Positions 26,190 to 35,151 of a stretch of 64,000 nucleotides of DNA are shown in pieces. The DNA lies in contig NZ_FMVT01000004.1 in NCBI RefSeq assembly GCF_900102505.1, forward strand, positions 248,001 through 312,000. The letters run 5' to 3'. The notes below the pieces were generated by a model. The model was not told where the DNA came from. It saw nothing but the letters and a program-made list of their open reading frames with translations, and ran no database searches. This DNA is from Paracoccus tibetensis (GTDB taxonomy: Bacteria > Pseudomonadota > Alphaproteobacteria > Rhodobacterales > Rhodobacteraceae). The translations under genes were made by a program, and so were the position numbers. How positions within the stretch are numbered: the first letter of the stretch is position 1; each line of letters opens with the position of its first letter.

Positions 26190-28328
26190 CTAGTGCAGTT
26201 GCCGCGCGGGCTCCTGCCGCGGCTGCGGCATGTCGCTGCTGGCGAGCCGGTCCTCGACCAGCTGTGCAAGCTCGGCCAGGGTGAAGGGCTTGGAGAGGAA
26301 GGCCGAGTTGGCGATTGGCGCCCGGCCCTCGGTGAAGATGTCCTCGGTATAGCCCGACATGAAGATGACGCCGGCCTGAGGGCGGCTCTTGGGGGCCTCG
26401 CGCACCCAGCTCGGCCCGTCGAGACCCGGCATCACCACATCCGTCACGAAGAGGTCGATCCGCAGCGCGGGATCGCGCAGGATCTCCAGCGCCGCTTCGG
26501 CCGAGTCGGCCTCCAGCACCTCGTAACCCTTGAGCTTGAGGGCACGCGCCGCGAAGGCGCGTACGGGGGCTTCGTCCTCGACCAGAAGGAGGCGCGGCGT
26601 CTCGGCCGGTTCCGGACGCGCCGCAGGACGCGGCGCCGCGACGGGCGCGGCCGGCAGGGCCGCGACGGGCTCGGCATGATGGGCCGGGAAGTAGAGCGAG
26701 AAGCAGGTCCCCTGCCCCGGCATGCTGTCGCAGAAGATGTAGCCCCCCGTCTGCTTCACGATGCCGTAGGCCGTCGAGAGGCCAAGGCCGGTGCCCTCGC
26801 CGGTGCGCTTGGTCGTGAAGAACGGCTCGAAGATCTTCGACAGGATCTCGGGCGGGATGCCGCAGCCCTGGTCGGTGACGGTGATGCGGACGTAGTCCCC
26901 CGCCGGCAGCGTGACGCGGTCGCGCGGCAGCGGTGCGTTCAGCCGCTGGTTCTCGGTCCGCACGCAGATCTCGCCGCCCTCGGGCATGGCGTCGCGGGCA
27001 TTGACGACGAGGTTCATGATCACCTGCTCGAGCTGGCGCTTGTCGGCGCGGATGGGGCGGAGCTTGGGGTCATGGGTGATGCGCAGGCCGATGCGCTCGC
27101 CCACCAGGCGGTTGAGCAGATGCGTCAGGTCGGCCAGCGTGTCGCGCAGGTCCAGCGGCTCGAGCTGCAGCGTCTGCTTGCGCGAGAAGGCGAGCAGCTG
27201 GCCCACCAGCGCGGCGGCCCGGTTCGCGTTCTGGCTGATCTGGTCGAGATCGGCATAGTCGGGATCGCCTTTGTCGCGGCGCAGCATCAGCAGGTCGCAA
27301 TGGCCCCGGATCGCGGTGAGCAGGTTGTTGAAGTCATGCGCCACGCCCCCCGCCAGCTGGCCGATGGCCTGCATCTTCTGGCTCTGCACGAACTGCGCCT
27401 CGAGCGTCTTCAGGGCGCTGATGTCGGTCAGCACGGCGATCAGCGCGTCGTCCGTCTTGGGGTCCACGGCCAGCGCGACCTGGTAGTGGCGATCCCGGCT
27501 TTCCGGGCCGCGCGGGCCGGGCTGGCGCAGGCGCAGCATCTCGGTGCGGGACTCGGCGCGGCCCTCGGCGATTTCGGTGATCCAGTCCGTCAGCGCCCGC
27601 CCCGGCCCCTCGAAGAGCGCGCCGAGATGGACATCCTGCGGCTCAAGCTCCAACCGACCGTCGAAGAGCCGGCGGGCGGCGGCGTTCGCTTGGTGAATGC
27701 GCCCATCGGTGCCAAGGCGCAGCAGCGGGACAGGCAGCGCCTCGAACTCGTCGCCGGCGCCATCGGCGGCAGCCTCGTCCGCGGATGCGAAGGCAGGCTC
27801 TGCCCCCGATGGCAGCAGCGCCCAGATCTGCACCGAGCCGTCGGCCGCGCAGCTGAGGGACAGCGTCTCGCCCTGGTTCAGCGCCAGTTCGGCGGTGCCG
27901 ACGCGTTCCGCGCGGCGCAGCAGATGCGCCGCCTCGTGTTCGGCATCGGCCCGCAGACGGCCGAGAACGTCGAGGATGGTGCCCGAACTCGCCGCCTGGA
28001 AACGCTGGTCGGCGGCCAGGTTCTGAAAGAGGATCCGCCCCTCGTCATCGCAGAGCCAGACCGCCTCGGGCGCGTCTGCCAGCTCGGACCGCAGCGCGGC
28101 CACCGCCTTGCGCGTCCGCGCCAGCCGGAGCCGCTGCGACAGAGCCACGGCGCCGCCGAGCAGATACCATGCCAGCGCCACGGTCGCCGCAATCACGGCC
28201 GCGGTCCCGTAGCCGCTGGCCGGCACCACCAGCAGCAGCACCGACCCCACAACCATCGGCAGGACCAGCAGCGGCACCGCCGCAACCGCCCCGCGCGGCA
28301 ACCCGATCTGTTCGTCCCAATGTGCCAT
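26190..28328 (-). CDS. cckA: Cell-cycle hybrid histidine kinase CckA
   Basis: A 712-residue hybrid kinase that feeds phosphate through ChpT to CtrA and CpdR. Two membrane segments (about 14-35 and 41-63) are followed by two PAS-like domains, a HisKA domain with phospho-His331 in [11 protein letters not shown], an HATPase domain ([27 protein letters not shown]), and a receiver domain with phospho-Asp630 in [11 protein letters not shown]. The block [18 protein letters not shown] is characteristic of CckA. I use the ATG at 28328 (MAHWDEQI) with an AAAGG ribosome-binding site. The frame also opens at 28412, overlapping the rsmB stop, but the 28 extra residues are unlike the family and that stretch contains a CtrA box. 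Confidence 0.92.
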   Translation of the reverse strand: MAHWDEQIGLPRGAVAAVPLLVLPMVVGSVLLLVVPASGYGTAAVIAATVALAWYLLGGAVALSQRLRLARTRKAVAALRSELADAPEAVWLCDDEGRILFQNLAADQRFQAASSGTILDVLGRLRADAEHEAAHLLRRAERVGTAELALNQGETLSLSCAADGSVQIWALLPSGAEPAFASADEAAADGAGDEFEALPVPLLRLGTDGRIHQANAAARRLFDGRLELEPQDVHLGALFEGPGRALTDWITEIAEGRAESRTEMLRLRQPGPRGPESRDRHYQVALAVDPKTDDALIAVLTDISALKTLEAQFVQSQKMQAIGQLAGGVAHDFNNLLTAIRGHCDLLMLRRDKGDPDYADLDQISQNANRAAALVGQLLAFSRKQTLQLEPLDLRDTLADLTHLLNRLVGERIGLRITHDPKLRPIRADKRQLEQVIMNLVVNARDAMPEGGEICVRTENQRLNAPLPRDRVTLPAGDYVRITVTDQGCGIPPEILSKIFEPFFTTKRTGEGTGLGLSTAYGIVKQTGGYIFCDSMPGQGTCFSLYFPAHHAEPVAALPAAPVAAPRPAARPEPAETPRLLLVEDEAPVRAFAARALKLKGYEVLEADSAEAALEILRDPALRIDLFVTDVVMPGLDGPSWVREAPKSRPQAGVIFMSGYTEDIFTEGRAPIANSAFLSKPFTLAELAQLVEDRLASSDMPQPRQEPARQLH

Positions 28329-28378
28329 CCGATTCGCCTTTCTGGCCAAGACCTCACGCGCAGATTGCAGACTGCCGG

Positions 28379-28393
28379 TTAATCCTGGGTTAA
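28379..28393 (-). promoter_or_regulatory. CtrA-binding box upstream of cckA
   Basis: On the minus strand TTAA-CCCAGGA-TTAA (followed by CC) fits the CtrA consensus TTAA-N7-TTAA exactly. It is centred about 58 bases upstream of the chosen cckA start, in the place of a -35 region, which suggests feedback of CtrA on its own kinase. Confidence 0.6.
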
Positions 28394-28408
28394 GGCGGGG
28401 GCGGCGGT

Positions 28409-29560
28409 TCATGGCTGGCGTTGCAGAAGCGCCAGGAAGAAGCCGTCGCTGGCTTCGAGCGGCGTCCAGAGCCGCCTGTCGCGCAGGGCGAAGCCGGGGA
28501 TGCGGTGCAGGAAGGTCTCGATCTGCCGGTCGTTCTCGTCGGCAAGAACCGAGCAGGTCATGTAGGCGAGGTGCCCGCCCGGCGCCACGCGCGGCGCCGC
28601 CGCGTCGAGGATGCGGGCCTGAAGCTCCAGCAGCTCAGCCAGGGCAGCGGGCGTCAGGCGCCACTTTGCGTCGGGATTGCGCCGCCAGGTTCCGCTGCCC
28701 GAGCAGGGCACGTCGGTCACGACCAGCTCGAAGGCGCCCTTCGGTCGTGGCATCAGCTGGATCGCGGCCCCCGCGCGGGCGGCGCGGGCAGGCAGATCTG
28801 CCATGCGCTGCGCCAGCGCGTCATGGGCGAAGATGCGCGCCGCCGGCTCTCTCGCCGCGAGGGCGAGCGACTTGCCACCCCCACCCGCGCAGTAGTCCAG
28901 CACGCGGGCGCCCGGGGACAACGTCGGCACGGCCGAGGCCAGTTGGGCCGAGAGGTCCTGCAACTCGACCAGCCCGTCGCGATACGCCACCGAGCGCGAC
29001 AGCCGGCGCTCGCCTTCGGTGACGCGCAAGGCCGAAGGAAGAAGTGGAGAGACTTCGGTAGCGATCCCCTCGGCGGCCAGCGCGGCAGCAGCGGCGTCCG
29101 GCGCCCCTCGGGCGATGTTGACCCGCAGCCAGACGGGCGCGCGCGCGCGCATCGCATGGGCCACCTCGGCCGCCGCGGGACCGAGCGAGGCCTGCCAGAG
29201 CGGCCGCAGCCAGTCCGGCAGATCGTCCGGCAGGATGCAGGGTGCAGTCGCGGCCCGCTCGGCCTCGCTGAGCGGCGCCGGGGCGTGGCCCTCGCCGGTG
29301 AAGAGCCGAGCGGGGTCCTCGCCCAACGCCCGGAGCGTGCCAAGAACGAGGCCGCGGCCGCTGAGCGCGCCGCCGAGCGCCGCCAGAGAATCCCGTTGCC
29401 GCAGCGCGTCGAAGACCAGGTCCCGGACGGCGGCGCGATCGCCCGAGCCGGCGAAGCGGCTGGCGCGGGACCAGCGCAGCAGCGCCTGCTCGGCCGGCGC
29501 GCCCGCCAGAACCCGGTCGAGCACCTCGATGGCCGCGGCGAGCCGTGCGCCCGGCGTCAT
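28409..29560 (-). CDS. rsmB: RsmB/NOP-family 16S rRNA m5C methyltransferase
   Basis: A 383-residue SAM-dependent enzyme that methylates a cytosine in 16S rRNA. The N-terminal 130 residues form the NusB-like RNA-binding region (RLAAAIEVLDRVLAGAPAEQ), then comes the SAM motif LDYCAGGGGKSLALAA near residue 217, the DVPCSGSGTWRRNPD block near 283 and the catalytic YMTCSVL near 335; the two cysteines act in release and attack. The length is somewhat under E. coli RsmB (429). It lies 77 bases downstream of the small membrane protein and just upstream of cckA, so it may be transcribed with the oxidase genes or from its own promoter. Confidence 0.88.
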   Translation of the reverse strand: MTPGARLAAAIEVLDRVLAGAPAEQALLRWSRASRFAGSGDRAAVRDLVFDALRQRDSLAALGGALSGRGLVLGTLRALGEDPARLFTGEGHAPAPLSEAERAATAPCILPDDLPDWLRPLWQASLGPAAAEVAHAMRARAPVWLRVNIARGAPDAAAAALAAEGIATEVSPLLPSALRVTEGERRLSRSVAYRDGLVELQDLSAQLASAVPTLSPGARVLDYCAGGGGKSLALAAREPAARIFAHDALAQRMADLPARAARAGAAIQLMPRPKGAFELVVTDVPCSGSGTWRRNPDAKWRLTPAALAELLELQARILDAAAPRVAPGGHLAYMTCSVLADENDRQIETFLHRIPGFALRDRRLWTPLEASDGFFLALLQRQP

Positions 29561-29637
29561 CCTGCTGCCCCTCTGCCTGTTCGTTCCTGCATCCGCGCCT
29601 CCTGTCCGACGGGACTAGCATGGCGGTGCGGGCTCCC

Positions 29638-29952
29638 TCAATGCGGGATGCAGCTCGAGGTGACGACAACCGGGAAGAGCGTGTAGGCGCTGGAGACGAG
29701 GCCGATCCAGGCGCCCATCACGATCAGGCGGCGGCGGCGCCCCTCGCCCTCGGGCAGGATGCGGAGCAGCAGGAGATGCAGGCCGAGGCCCAGCAGCCAG
29801 GCCGACCACATCGCCAGGTGGTGCCAGTCGGTGAAAAGGACGGGCCGCTCGTTCCAGCCGAGGCTGCATCCGACGCCGTGCAGCCCGTAGACGACGCTGA
29901 AGAGGACGCCCCACAGGATCGGGGCGGCCAGCGCCCGGGCGAGCCACATCAT
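29638..29952 (-). CDS. Small membrane protein at the end of the oxidase operon
   Basis: A 104-residue protein with three predicted membrane segments (about 6-27, 45-64, 78-97). Residues between TM1 and TM2 include a conserved-looking GCSLGW and FTDWHHLAMW, with two adjacent His, and the chain ends TSSCIPH. Its ATG overlaps the stop of the subunit I/III gene by four bases (ATGA), so it is translated with the oxidase. I do not recognise a family. Position, size and membrane nature suggest a small structural or assembly subunit of this oxidase; the HH and end Cys-x-x-His could bind copper or heme, but that is speculation. Confidence 0.65.
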   Translation of the reverse strand: MMWLARALAAPILWGVLFSVVYGLHGVGCSLGWNERPVLFTDWHHLAMWSAWLLGLGLHLLLLRILPEGEGRRRRLIVMGAWIGLVSSAYTLFPVVVTSSCIPH

Positions 29953-32534
29953 GACAGCACCTCGAGCAGCGCGACCGTGCCGAGCGCCGCGGCCGAGGTC
30001 GCCAGCCACCAGCCCTGGAAGAGCTGCCACGCCGGCGCCGCGCCACGCCGCGACAGGCTGATGCGCCCCTGGCGGAAGTCCATCACCGTCCGCAGCGCCA
30101 GCATCACGGCGATGACCCCGTGCACGACCGCGTAGCCGAGGATCGCGCCCCTGAGCGCGTCGCGTGCATGGCGGCGCGGATCGTCGAGGCCCGCCGCCAG
30201 CACGCCCAGCAGCCCGAGGGCGATAAGGCCGCAGACGAGGCCCGCCAGCGCCCAGCTGCTGCCCGCGGGCGCGGCGCGCAGCCGCTCGGCCCGCATCGCG
30301 GCCCAGCTGCCGACCGCCATCAGGGCCAGCGCGGCAAGCGCCGCCAGCAGCAGCGGGCCATGGGCCAGCCCGCTCGGCGGTGCCGGCCAGCCGGGCGCGA
30401 CGACGCCGAGGAACCCGACCCCGAAGAGAAGCGAGCCGAAGAGCGCTCCATCGGCCAGGAGCAGCGCCAGCGCCCCGGTATAGGCCAGCGTATTGCGCGT
30501 CTGGTAGTGCAGCGGCAGCTGGATGCCCGGCGCGACCTCGATCCGGCCCCGGTCATGGGTCACGCCCATGATCCCGCCCCACCGCCAGGCCATGATCAGC
30601 GTCGCCGCGATGCCCAGCAGCGCCAGCCAGTACTGGCCGGCCAGCATCATGCCGAAGAAGCTGCCGATCGCGGCCGAGGTGGCGATGGGCAGCGCCGTGC
30701 TGGTCGCCAGAACCGCGACATGGTCCGGCCGTCCGCTTCCGGGATCGACGACCAGCGTCTCGCGGTCGCCGCGGGGCGCGCCGGGCAGCAGCCCCTCGCC
30801 CCGCGCCAACGGCAGAAGCGCGCCGGCATCCGGCTGACGCGGCCCGGGCAGCGAGGCGAAGTTGTACGAGGGCGCGGGCAGCGGCATCGCCCATTCATGC
30901 GTCGGCGCGTCCCACGGATTGCGCCAGCTGCGCCGCCCAAAGAGCCACTGCATGATGATGTCGAAGGCGAAGAGCGCGAAGCCTGCCGACATGACCATCC
31001 CGAAGATCGAGGAGGTGAGGTTCAGCCACTCCCATTCGGGGTTGTCGGGATAGACCGCGACGCGGCGCGGCATGCCCAGAAGGCCCGTCAGATGCATGAT
31101 GAAGAAGGTGCCGTGAAAGCCGATGAGGATCAGCCAGAAGGCGCTCTCGCCCAGGCCGCGGATGCGCCAGCGCCCGCAGATCAGCGGCATCCAGTAGGTC
31201 ACCGCGGCCAGCATCGGGAAGACGAAGCCGCCGATCAGGACGTAGTGCAGGTGCGCCACCACGAAATGCGTGTCATGGGCCTGCCAGTTGAACGGCACCA
31301 TCGCCAGCATGACCCCGGTCAGCCCGCCCATCACGAAGGTCGCGAAGAAGCCCATCACGTAGAGCATCGGCAGGCGCAGCTGCACCTGGCCCATCCACAT
31401 CGTCCCGATCCAAGCGAAGATCTGCACCGCCGTCGGCACCACGACCAGCGCCGAGGCGGCCGAGAAGAAGGCCAGCGCCATGTGCGGGATGCCGACCGTG
31501 AACATGTGGTGGACCCAGAGGCCGAAGGACAGGAAGACCAGCCCGATGACTGCCGCGACCAGCGCGCCGTAGCCGAGGATCGTGGTCCGGCTGAGGACCG
31601 GGATAATCGTCGAAAGCGCGCCGGCGGCCGGCAGGAAGATGATGTAGACCTCGGGATGGCCGAAGAGCCAGAAGAGATGCTGCCACAGCATCGGATCGCC
31701 GCCGCGGGCGACGTCGAAGAAGGGCCAGTCGAAGGCGCGCTGCACCTCGAGCAGGATCGAGCCGAGGATCAGCGGCGGAAAGCCCACCAGCATCATCACG
31801 GCGGTGCCCAGAAGATACCACGCCATCAGCGGCATCTTCGTCAGCGGCATGCCCGGCGCGCGGCAGCGGAGGATGGTCACGGTGATCTCGACCGCGGCGG
31901 CCATCGCGCTGATCTCGACGAAGGTGACGCCCAGGAGCCAGACATCGGCATTCACGCCCGGCGTGTAGGTCTTGTCGGTCAGCGGCACATACATGAACCA
32001 GCCGCCGTTCGGCGCCACGCCGAAGACCAGCGACAGCACGATGATCGCGCCGCCGAAGAAATAGCACCAGTAGCCGAGCGCGCTGAGCCGCGGGAAGGCC
32101 ATGTCCCGCGCCCCGAGGATCTTCGGCAGCAGCCACAGCGCCAGCCCCTCGAGCAGGGGGATGGCGAAGAGGAACATCATGATGCTGCCGTGCATCGTGA
32201 AGATCTGGTTGTAGAGCGCGACGTCGAGAAAGTCGCCCTCGCGCGTGGCCAGCTGCGCCCGGATCAGCATCGCCAACACGCCGCCGATGGCGAAGAAGAC
32301 GAAGGAGGTGACCATGAAGCGCAGGCCGATCGTGCCGTGGTTCACCGAGGTGAAAAAGCCCGCCCAGCCCGGCGCGTCCCGCCAGACGCGATCCAGTTCC
32401 CGGTGCAGGTGCAGCGCCCGCTGCGGCGGGTTCGCGGCGATGTCGATCCCGTGCGCGCGGATCTCGGCTTCGGAACGCGGTTTGGTGGAACGCGGGCCGG
32501 TCGCGGCGGTCTGCGGCAGGCTGGCATCGCTCAT
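29949..32534 (-). CDS. ctaD: Cytochrome c oxidase subunit I fused to subunit III
   Basis: An 861-residue fusion: residues 60-560 are a heme-copper oxidase subunit I, residues 660-860 a subunit III-like domain. All metal ligands are visible: heme a His115 and His430, heme a3 His428, CuB His293, His342, His343, and the cross-linking Tyr297 in GHPEVY; Glu295 of type A1 oxidases is present. Asp144 of the D channel (ARDMAFPR) is there, but the following Asn pair reads Ser-Ala, and the K-channel lysine reads Gln371 (PTAVQIFAWIGTMW). It overlaps subunit II by four bases. It resembles the fused oxidases of rhizobia and pseudomonads more than the standard Paracoccus CtaD. Confidence 0.9.
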   Translation of the reverse strand: MSDASLPQTAATGPRSTKPRSEAEIRAHGIDIAANPPQRALHLHRELDRVWRDAPGWAGFFTSVNHGTIGLRFMVTSFVFFAIGGVLAMLIRAQLATREGDFLDVALYNQIFTMHGSIMMFLFAIPLLEGLALWLLPKILGARDMAFPRLSALGYWCYFFGGAIIVLSLVFGVAPNGGWFMYVPLTDKTYTPGVNADVWLLGVTFVEISAMAAAVEITVTILRCRAPGMPLTKMPLMAWYLLGTAVMMLVGFPPLILGSILLEVQRAFDWPFFDVARGGDPMLWQHLFWLFGHPEVYIIFLPAAGALSTIIPVLSRTTILGYGALVAAVIGLVFLSFGLWVHHMFTVGIPHMALAFFSAASALVVVPTAVQIFAWIGTMWMGQVQLRLPMLYVMGFFATFVMGGLTGVMLAMVPFNWQAHDTHFVVAHLHYVLIGGFVFPMLAAVTYWMPLICGRWRIRGLGESAFWLILIGFHGTFFIMHLTGLLGMPRRVAVYPDNPEWEWLNLTSSIFGMVMSAGFALFAFDIIMQWLFGRRSWRNPWDAPTHEWAMPLPAPSYNFASLPGPRQPDAGALLPLARGEGLLPGAPRGDRETLVVDPGSGRPDHVAVLATSTALPIATSAAIGSFFGMMLAGQYWLALLGIAATLIMAWRWGGIMGVTHDRGRIEVAPGIQLPLHYQTRNTLAYTGALALLLADGALFGSLLFGVGFLGVVAPGWPAPPSGLAHGPLLLAALAALALMAVGSWAAMRAERLRAAPAGSSWALAGLVCGLIALGLLGVLAAGLDDPRRHARDALRGAILGYAVVHGVIAVMLALRTVMDFRQGRISLSRRGAAPAWQLFQGWWLATSAAALGTVALLEVLS

Positions 32535-33268
32535 GGCTGGGCGTCCTCGATGATGTATTCGCTCATGTCGGGCATCGGTGCCGCGGGGTCGTAGGCGATG
32601 ACGGTGAACCGCATGAAGGGATGGCCGACGCCGCAGAACTCGGCGCAGAGGCCCTCGTAGGTGCCGGGGGCATCCGCGCGCAGGCGGTGGACGTTCACAT
32701 GCCCCGGAACCGCGTCCATCTTGCCGCCGAGCTGCGGGACCCAGAAGCTGTGGATCACGTCCTCGGACGAGATGAAGACGTCGAAGCTGCTGCCGGCCGG
32801 CACGAAGAGCGTGGTCTCAGTGCGGACTGGTTGGCCGTCCGGGCCGGGCTGCACGAACTCCCAGTCCCACCGCGCCGCATGGGCCTCGACCCGCAGCGCG
32901 TCGTCGGCACGCGCCAGCATCCGCTCGCCGATCCAGAGCGAGAAGCCGACGAGGATCGTCAGCACCGGCAGCGAGAAGCCGAGCCCCCAGCCCCAGATCC
33001 AGAACCGCTCGCCGCGGCCGCTGCCGGCGCGGGCGCGGATCGCCAGGACCAGCATGACGCAGATCATCAGCGTGATCAGTCCGCCGCCGATCAGCATCCC
33101 CCAGAGCAGCCGTGCGGCATCCTCGGCCGCCGGACCCGAGGGGCTCAGCGTGCTCAGCGGCCCCTCGCAAGCCGCCAGAAGCGGAACCGCCAGCGCCGCC
33201 GCAGTCTTGTGCTGGCAGAACCGCCGCAGAAGGAACCGCGCATGCGTGAGAAACGCAGCTGGAAGCAA
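32531..33268 (-). CDS. ctaC: Cytochrome c oxidase subunit II, lipoprotein
   Basis: A roughly 245-residue subunit that takes electrons from cytochrome c through the CuA centre. A lipoprotein-type signal ends in LLAAC, two membrane helices follow (WGMLIGGGLITLMICVML; LGFSLPVLTILVGFSLWI), then the CuA domain: His in EDVIHSFWVP, and CAEFCGVGHPFM with both Cys, His and Met ligands. No in-frame ATG fits. I use TTG at 33268 with AGGCGG upstream; CTG at 33229 would give a neater signal peptide. Either way the 5' end overlaps the start of the divergent DUF2231 gene, which is unusual. No cytochrome c domain is attached. Confidence 0.85.
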   Translation of the reverse strand: MLPAAFLTHARFLLRRFCQHKTAAALAVPLLAACEGPLSTLSPSGPAAEDAARLLWGMLIGGGLITLMICVMLVLAIRARAGSGRGERFWIWGWGLGFSLPVLTILVGFSLWIGERMLARADDALRVEAHAARWDWEFVQPGPDGQPVRTETTLFVPAGSSFDVFISSEDVIHSFWVPQLGGKMDAVPGHVNVHRLRADAPGTYEGLCAEFCGVGHPFMRFTVIAYDPAAPMPDMSEYIIEDAQP

Positions 33269-33760
33269 CGCCGCCGCCTGTCCGACCCGATCGAGGAACA
33301 TGTCGCCTTCAACGACACCGAGACGAAGATCGCCCTGAACGGCCACCCGATCCATGCGATGATGGTCGCCTTCCCGATCACGCTGGCCTTCTCGACCTTC
33401 GGCGCCGACCTGTTCTACTGGTGGACGGCCGACGCCTTCTGGCCGCGCGTCGCGCTGTGGGCGGCGGGCTTCGCCTTCCTGATGGGCGTTCTGGCCGGCA
33501 TCTCGGGCACGATCGAGCTGTTGATGGTGCCGGGCATCCGCATCCGGTCGGCCAGCTGGACTCATTTCATCCTCGCGGTCATGCTGCTGTCCGTCCTCGG
33601 GCTGAACTGGGGCTTCCGCCTGGCCAATGCCGAGGACGCGGTGCTGCCCTACGGGATCCTGATCTCGGCCCTCGCCGCGGCGATGACCGGCATCACCGGC
33701 TGGCACGGCGGCAAGCTGGTCTTCGACTACCACATCGGCACGCAGTCGCGCCCCGAATAG
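33242..33760 (+). CDS. DUF2231 membrane protein
   Basis: A 172-residue membrane protein with four helices (about residues 38-58, 68-92, 100-122, 130-150) and a charged N-terminus. GHPIHAMMVAFPITLAF carries the conserved His pair of the DUF2231 family, and GWHGGKLVFDYHIG at the C-terminus repeats the G-x-x-H pattern; the histidines suggest heme or metal binding. An AGAAGGA ribosome-binding site precedes the ATG at 33242. It lies on the opposite strand in the middle of the oxidase cluster and overlaps the 5' end of subunit II, so transcription of the two must interfere. Confidence 0.8.
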   Translation: MREKRSWKQRRRLSDPIEEHVAFNDTETKIALNGHPIHAMMVAFPITLAFSTFGADLFYWWTADAFWPRVALWAAGFAFLMGVLAGISGTIELLMVPGIRIRSASWTHFILAVMLLSVLGLNWGFRLANAEDAVLPYGILISALAAAMTGITGWHGGKLVFDYHIGTQSRPE

Positions 33761-33786
33761 GGCGCCACCGGACAGGGCCCACGCGC

Positions 33787-34287
33787 TCATTGCTGGCCCC
33801 GCGGGGCCAGCAGGAACTCGGGCATGAACTCGGCGGTCCATGACAGATCGGGCTTGGCGAGGACCAGCCACAACACCCCAACCATCAGCGGCACGCCCAG
33901 CATCAGCGCCCAGACCGGCGACGGCAGGTGGTGCAGGCTGCGCTTCTCGGCCGAGGTCAGGATCAGGTGACCGATCCAGGCATGGACCAGGGCCATCCCC
34001 GAGACCAGCGCCAGCTTCAGCGCGAACCACAAATCGAACACCTCTTCGGCGAAGATCAGCCCCGTGCCCGAGGCGATGGCGATGATCGCGGCCGGCGTCG
34101 CGAAGGCGATGTAGCCGTAATGCGTGATCAGCCGGAACTCGATGTAGCGTGCCTGGGCCTTCTGGTCGCCCGTCTGGTGGCGCCAGGTGCTGCCGTAGAA
34201 ATGCAGCAGCAGCGGCAGCGCGATCAGCGCCGCGCACCAGCAGAACATCGCCCCCAGATGCAGGAACTTCAGCCCCGCGACGATCAT
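33787..34287 (-). CDS. CopD-like integral membrane protein
   Basis: A 166-residue protein with four membrane helices. It starts MIVAGLKFLHLGAMFCWCAAL, where the His-x-x-x-Met and Cys-x-Cys could contact copper or heme, and has further His in RLITHYGYIAF and ALVHAWIGH, one per helix. This is the pattern of CopD and related di-heme-type proteins such as HemJ. It overlaps the ctaG gene by four bases and is translated from the same message. Role in copper or heme delivery to the oxidase is inferred from its partner. A perfect 22-base palindrome overlaps its stop region. Confidence 0.7.
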   Translation of the reverse strand: MIVAGLKFLHLGAMFCWCAALIALPLLLHFYGSTWRHQTGDQKAQARYIEFRLITHYGYIAFATPAAIIAIASGTGLIFAEEVFDLWFALKLALVSGMALVHAWIGHLILTSAEKRSLHHLPSPVWALMLGVPLMVGVLWLVLAKPDLSWTAEFMPEFLLAPRGQQ

Positions 34288-35012
34288 GCGGCGAAGCTCC
34301 GGCGCCAGCCGAGATGCAGCATGGCAAAGCCGATCACCGCCACCGGCAGGAAGCCCGGCACCCACATGACAAGCCCCGCGAGCTGCTGGTCCGCCAGCGG
34401 ATCAAGGCCCCAGGCCGCCGCGCCCTCAACATGCTGGATGTAGAGAAGCCGCGGCGAGAAGGTCAGGATGGCGCCGACGAACCCCATGACCGCCGCGAAG
34501 CCGCCGATGAGGACAGCGCGCTGCAGCGCCTCCTGCCCGTCCGCGCCGGGGCGCAGGACGGCGGACCAGAAGGCCCAGGCCGGCAGCAGCATCGCCAATT
34601 GCAGCGCCCAGTAGACGAGGTCCGAGCCCCAGGCCGCCGCATAGACCTGCGGCAGGTGCCAGGCCACCATCGCCGCCGTGACCGCGGCAAGCGACAGCCC
34701 CGCCGGCAGGCGCGGCAGCAGGGGCAGCGCGTGGGCCAGGGCCGGCGCGGCGAGCGTCAGGATCAGCACGTGATGGGCCGCCCGCGCCGAGAACAGGGCC
34801 ACCGTCAGCGCGCAGAGCGGCGAGGCGAAGGCGATCGCCACCGCCGCCCATCCCGCGCCTGCGGCCAGCCGCCGATCCGGCGCGGTGCGGGCCAGCAGCA
34901 GAGCGCCGAAGCCCGCCAGCGCCAGCAGCAGCAGCGGGTCGAGATTCCAGCTGCGCCACAGGTCCTGCGGCAGGGGGGCCGGGCCGCAATAGGGCAGGCT
35001 CTGGTTCATCAT
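34284..35012 (-). CDS. ctaG: Cytochrome c oxidase assembly factor CtaG (caa3 type)
   Basis: A 242-residue protein with about seven membrane helices. It belongs to the caa3_CtaG family first seen in Bacillus, not to the Cox11-type CtaG of Paracoccus. Conserved histidines lie in ARAAHHVLILTLAAP, AAMVAWHLPQVY and LYIQHVEGAAAW, and the C-terminal block WVPGFLPVAVIGFAML is typical. Family members help build the CuA or CuB centre. It is the first gene of a two-gene unit with the CopD-like gene. It is divergent from the ferric-reductase-like gene, 139 bases away. Confidence 0.85.
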   Translation of the reverse strand: MMNQSLPYCGPAPLPQDLWRSWNLDPLLLLALAGFGALLLARTAPDRRLAAGAGWAAVAIAFASPLCALTVALFSARAAHHVLILTLAAPALAHALPLLPRLPAGLSLAAVTAAMVAWHLPQVYAAAWGSDLVYWALQLAMLLPAWAFWSAVLRPGADGQEALQRAVLIGGFAAVMGFVGAILTFSPRLLYIQHVEGAAAWGLDPLADQQLAGLVMWVPGFLPVAVIGFAMLHLGWRRSFAA

Positions 35013-35151
35013 CGTTGTCCCTCTTGTCCGGGCAGCCGTCTCGCTTCAGGTCCGGTGCCGGGGCATGCTGCACCCCAACCTCCTGATGCGCCGACGGTTC
35101 CCGCACGTGGCACCATCGCGGAACCCCTGCCCCGGCGTCGCGTTCGGGCAC

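Noticed and set aside
30120..32594. 824-codon plus-strand frame over the oxidase gene
   Set aside because: Its product is a polar, His/Gln/Arg-rich chain typical of the antisense of membrane proteins; the minus strand has the oxidase ligands.
33791..33812. 22-base perfect palindrome at the end of the CopD-like gene as a terminator
   Set aside because: It is mostly inside the coding sequence (the LAPRGQQ end), leaves almost no loop and has no T-run; chance in GC-rich codons is enough to explain it.
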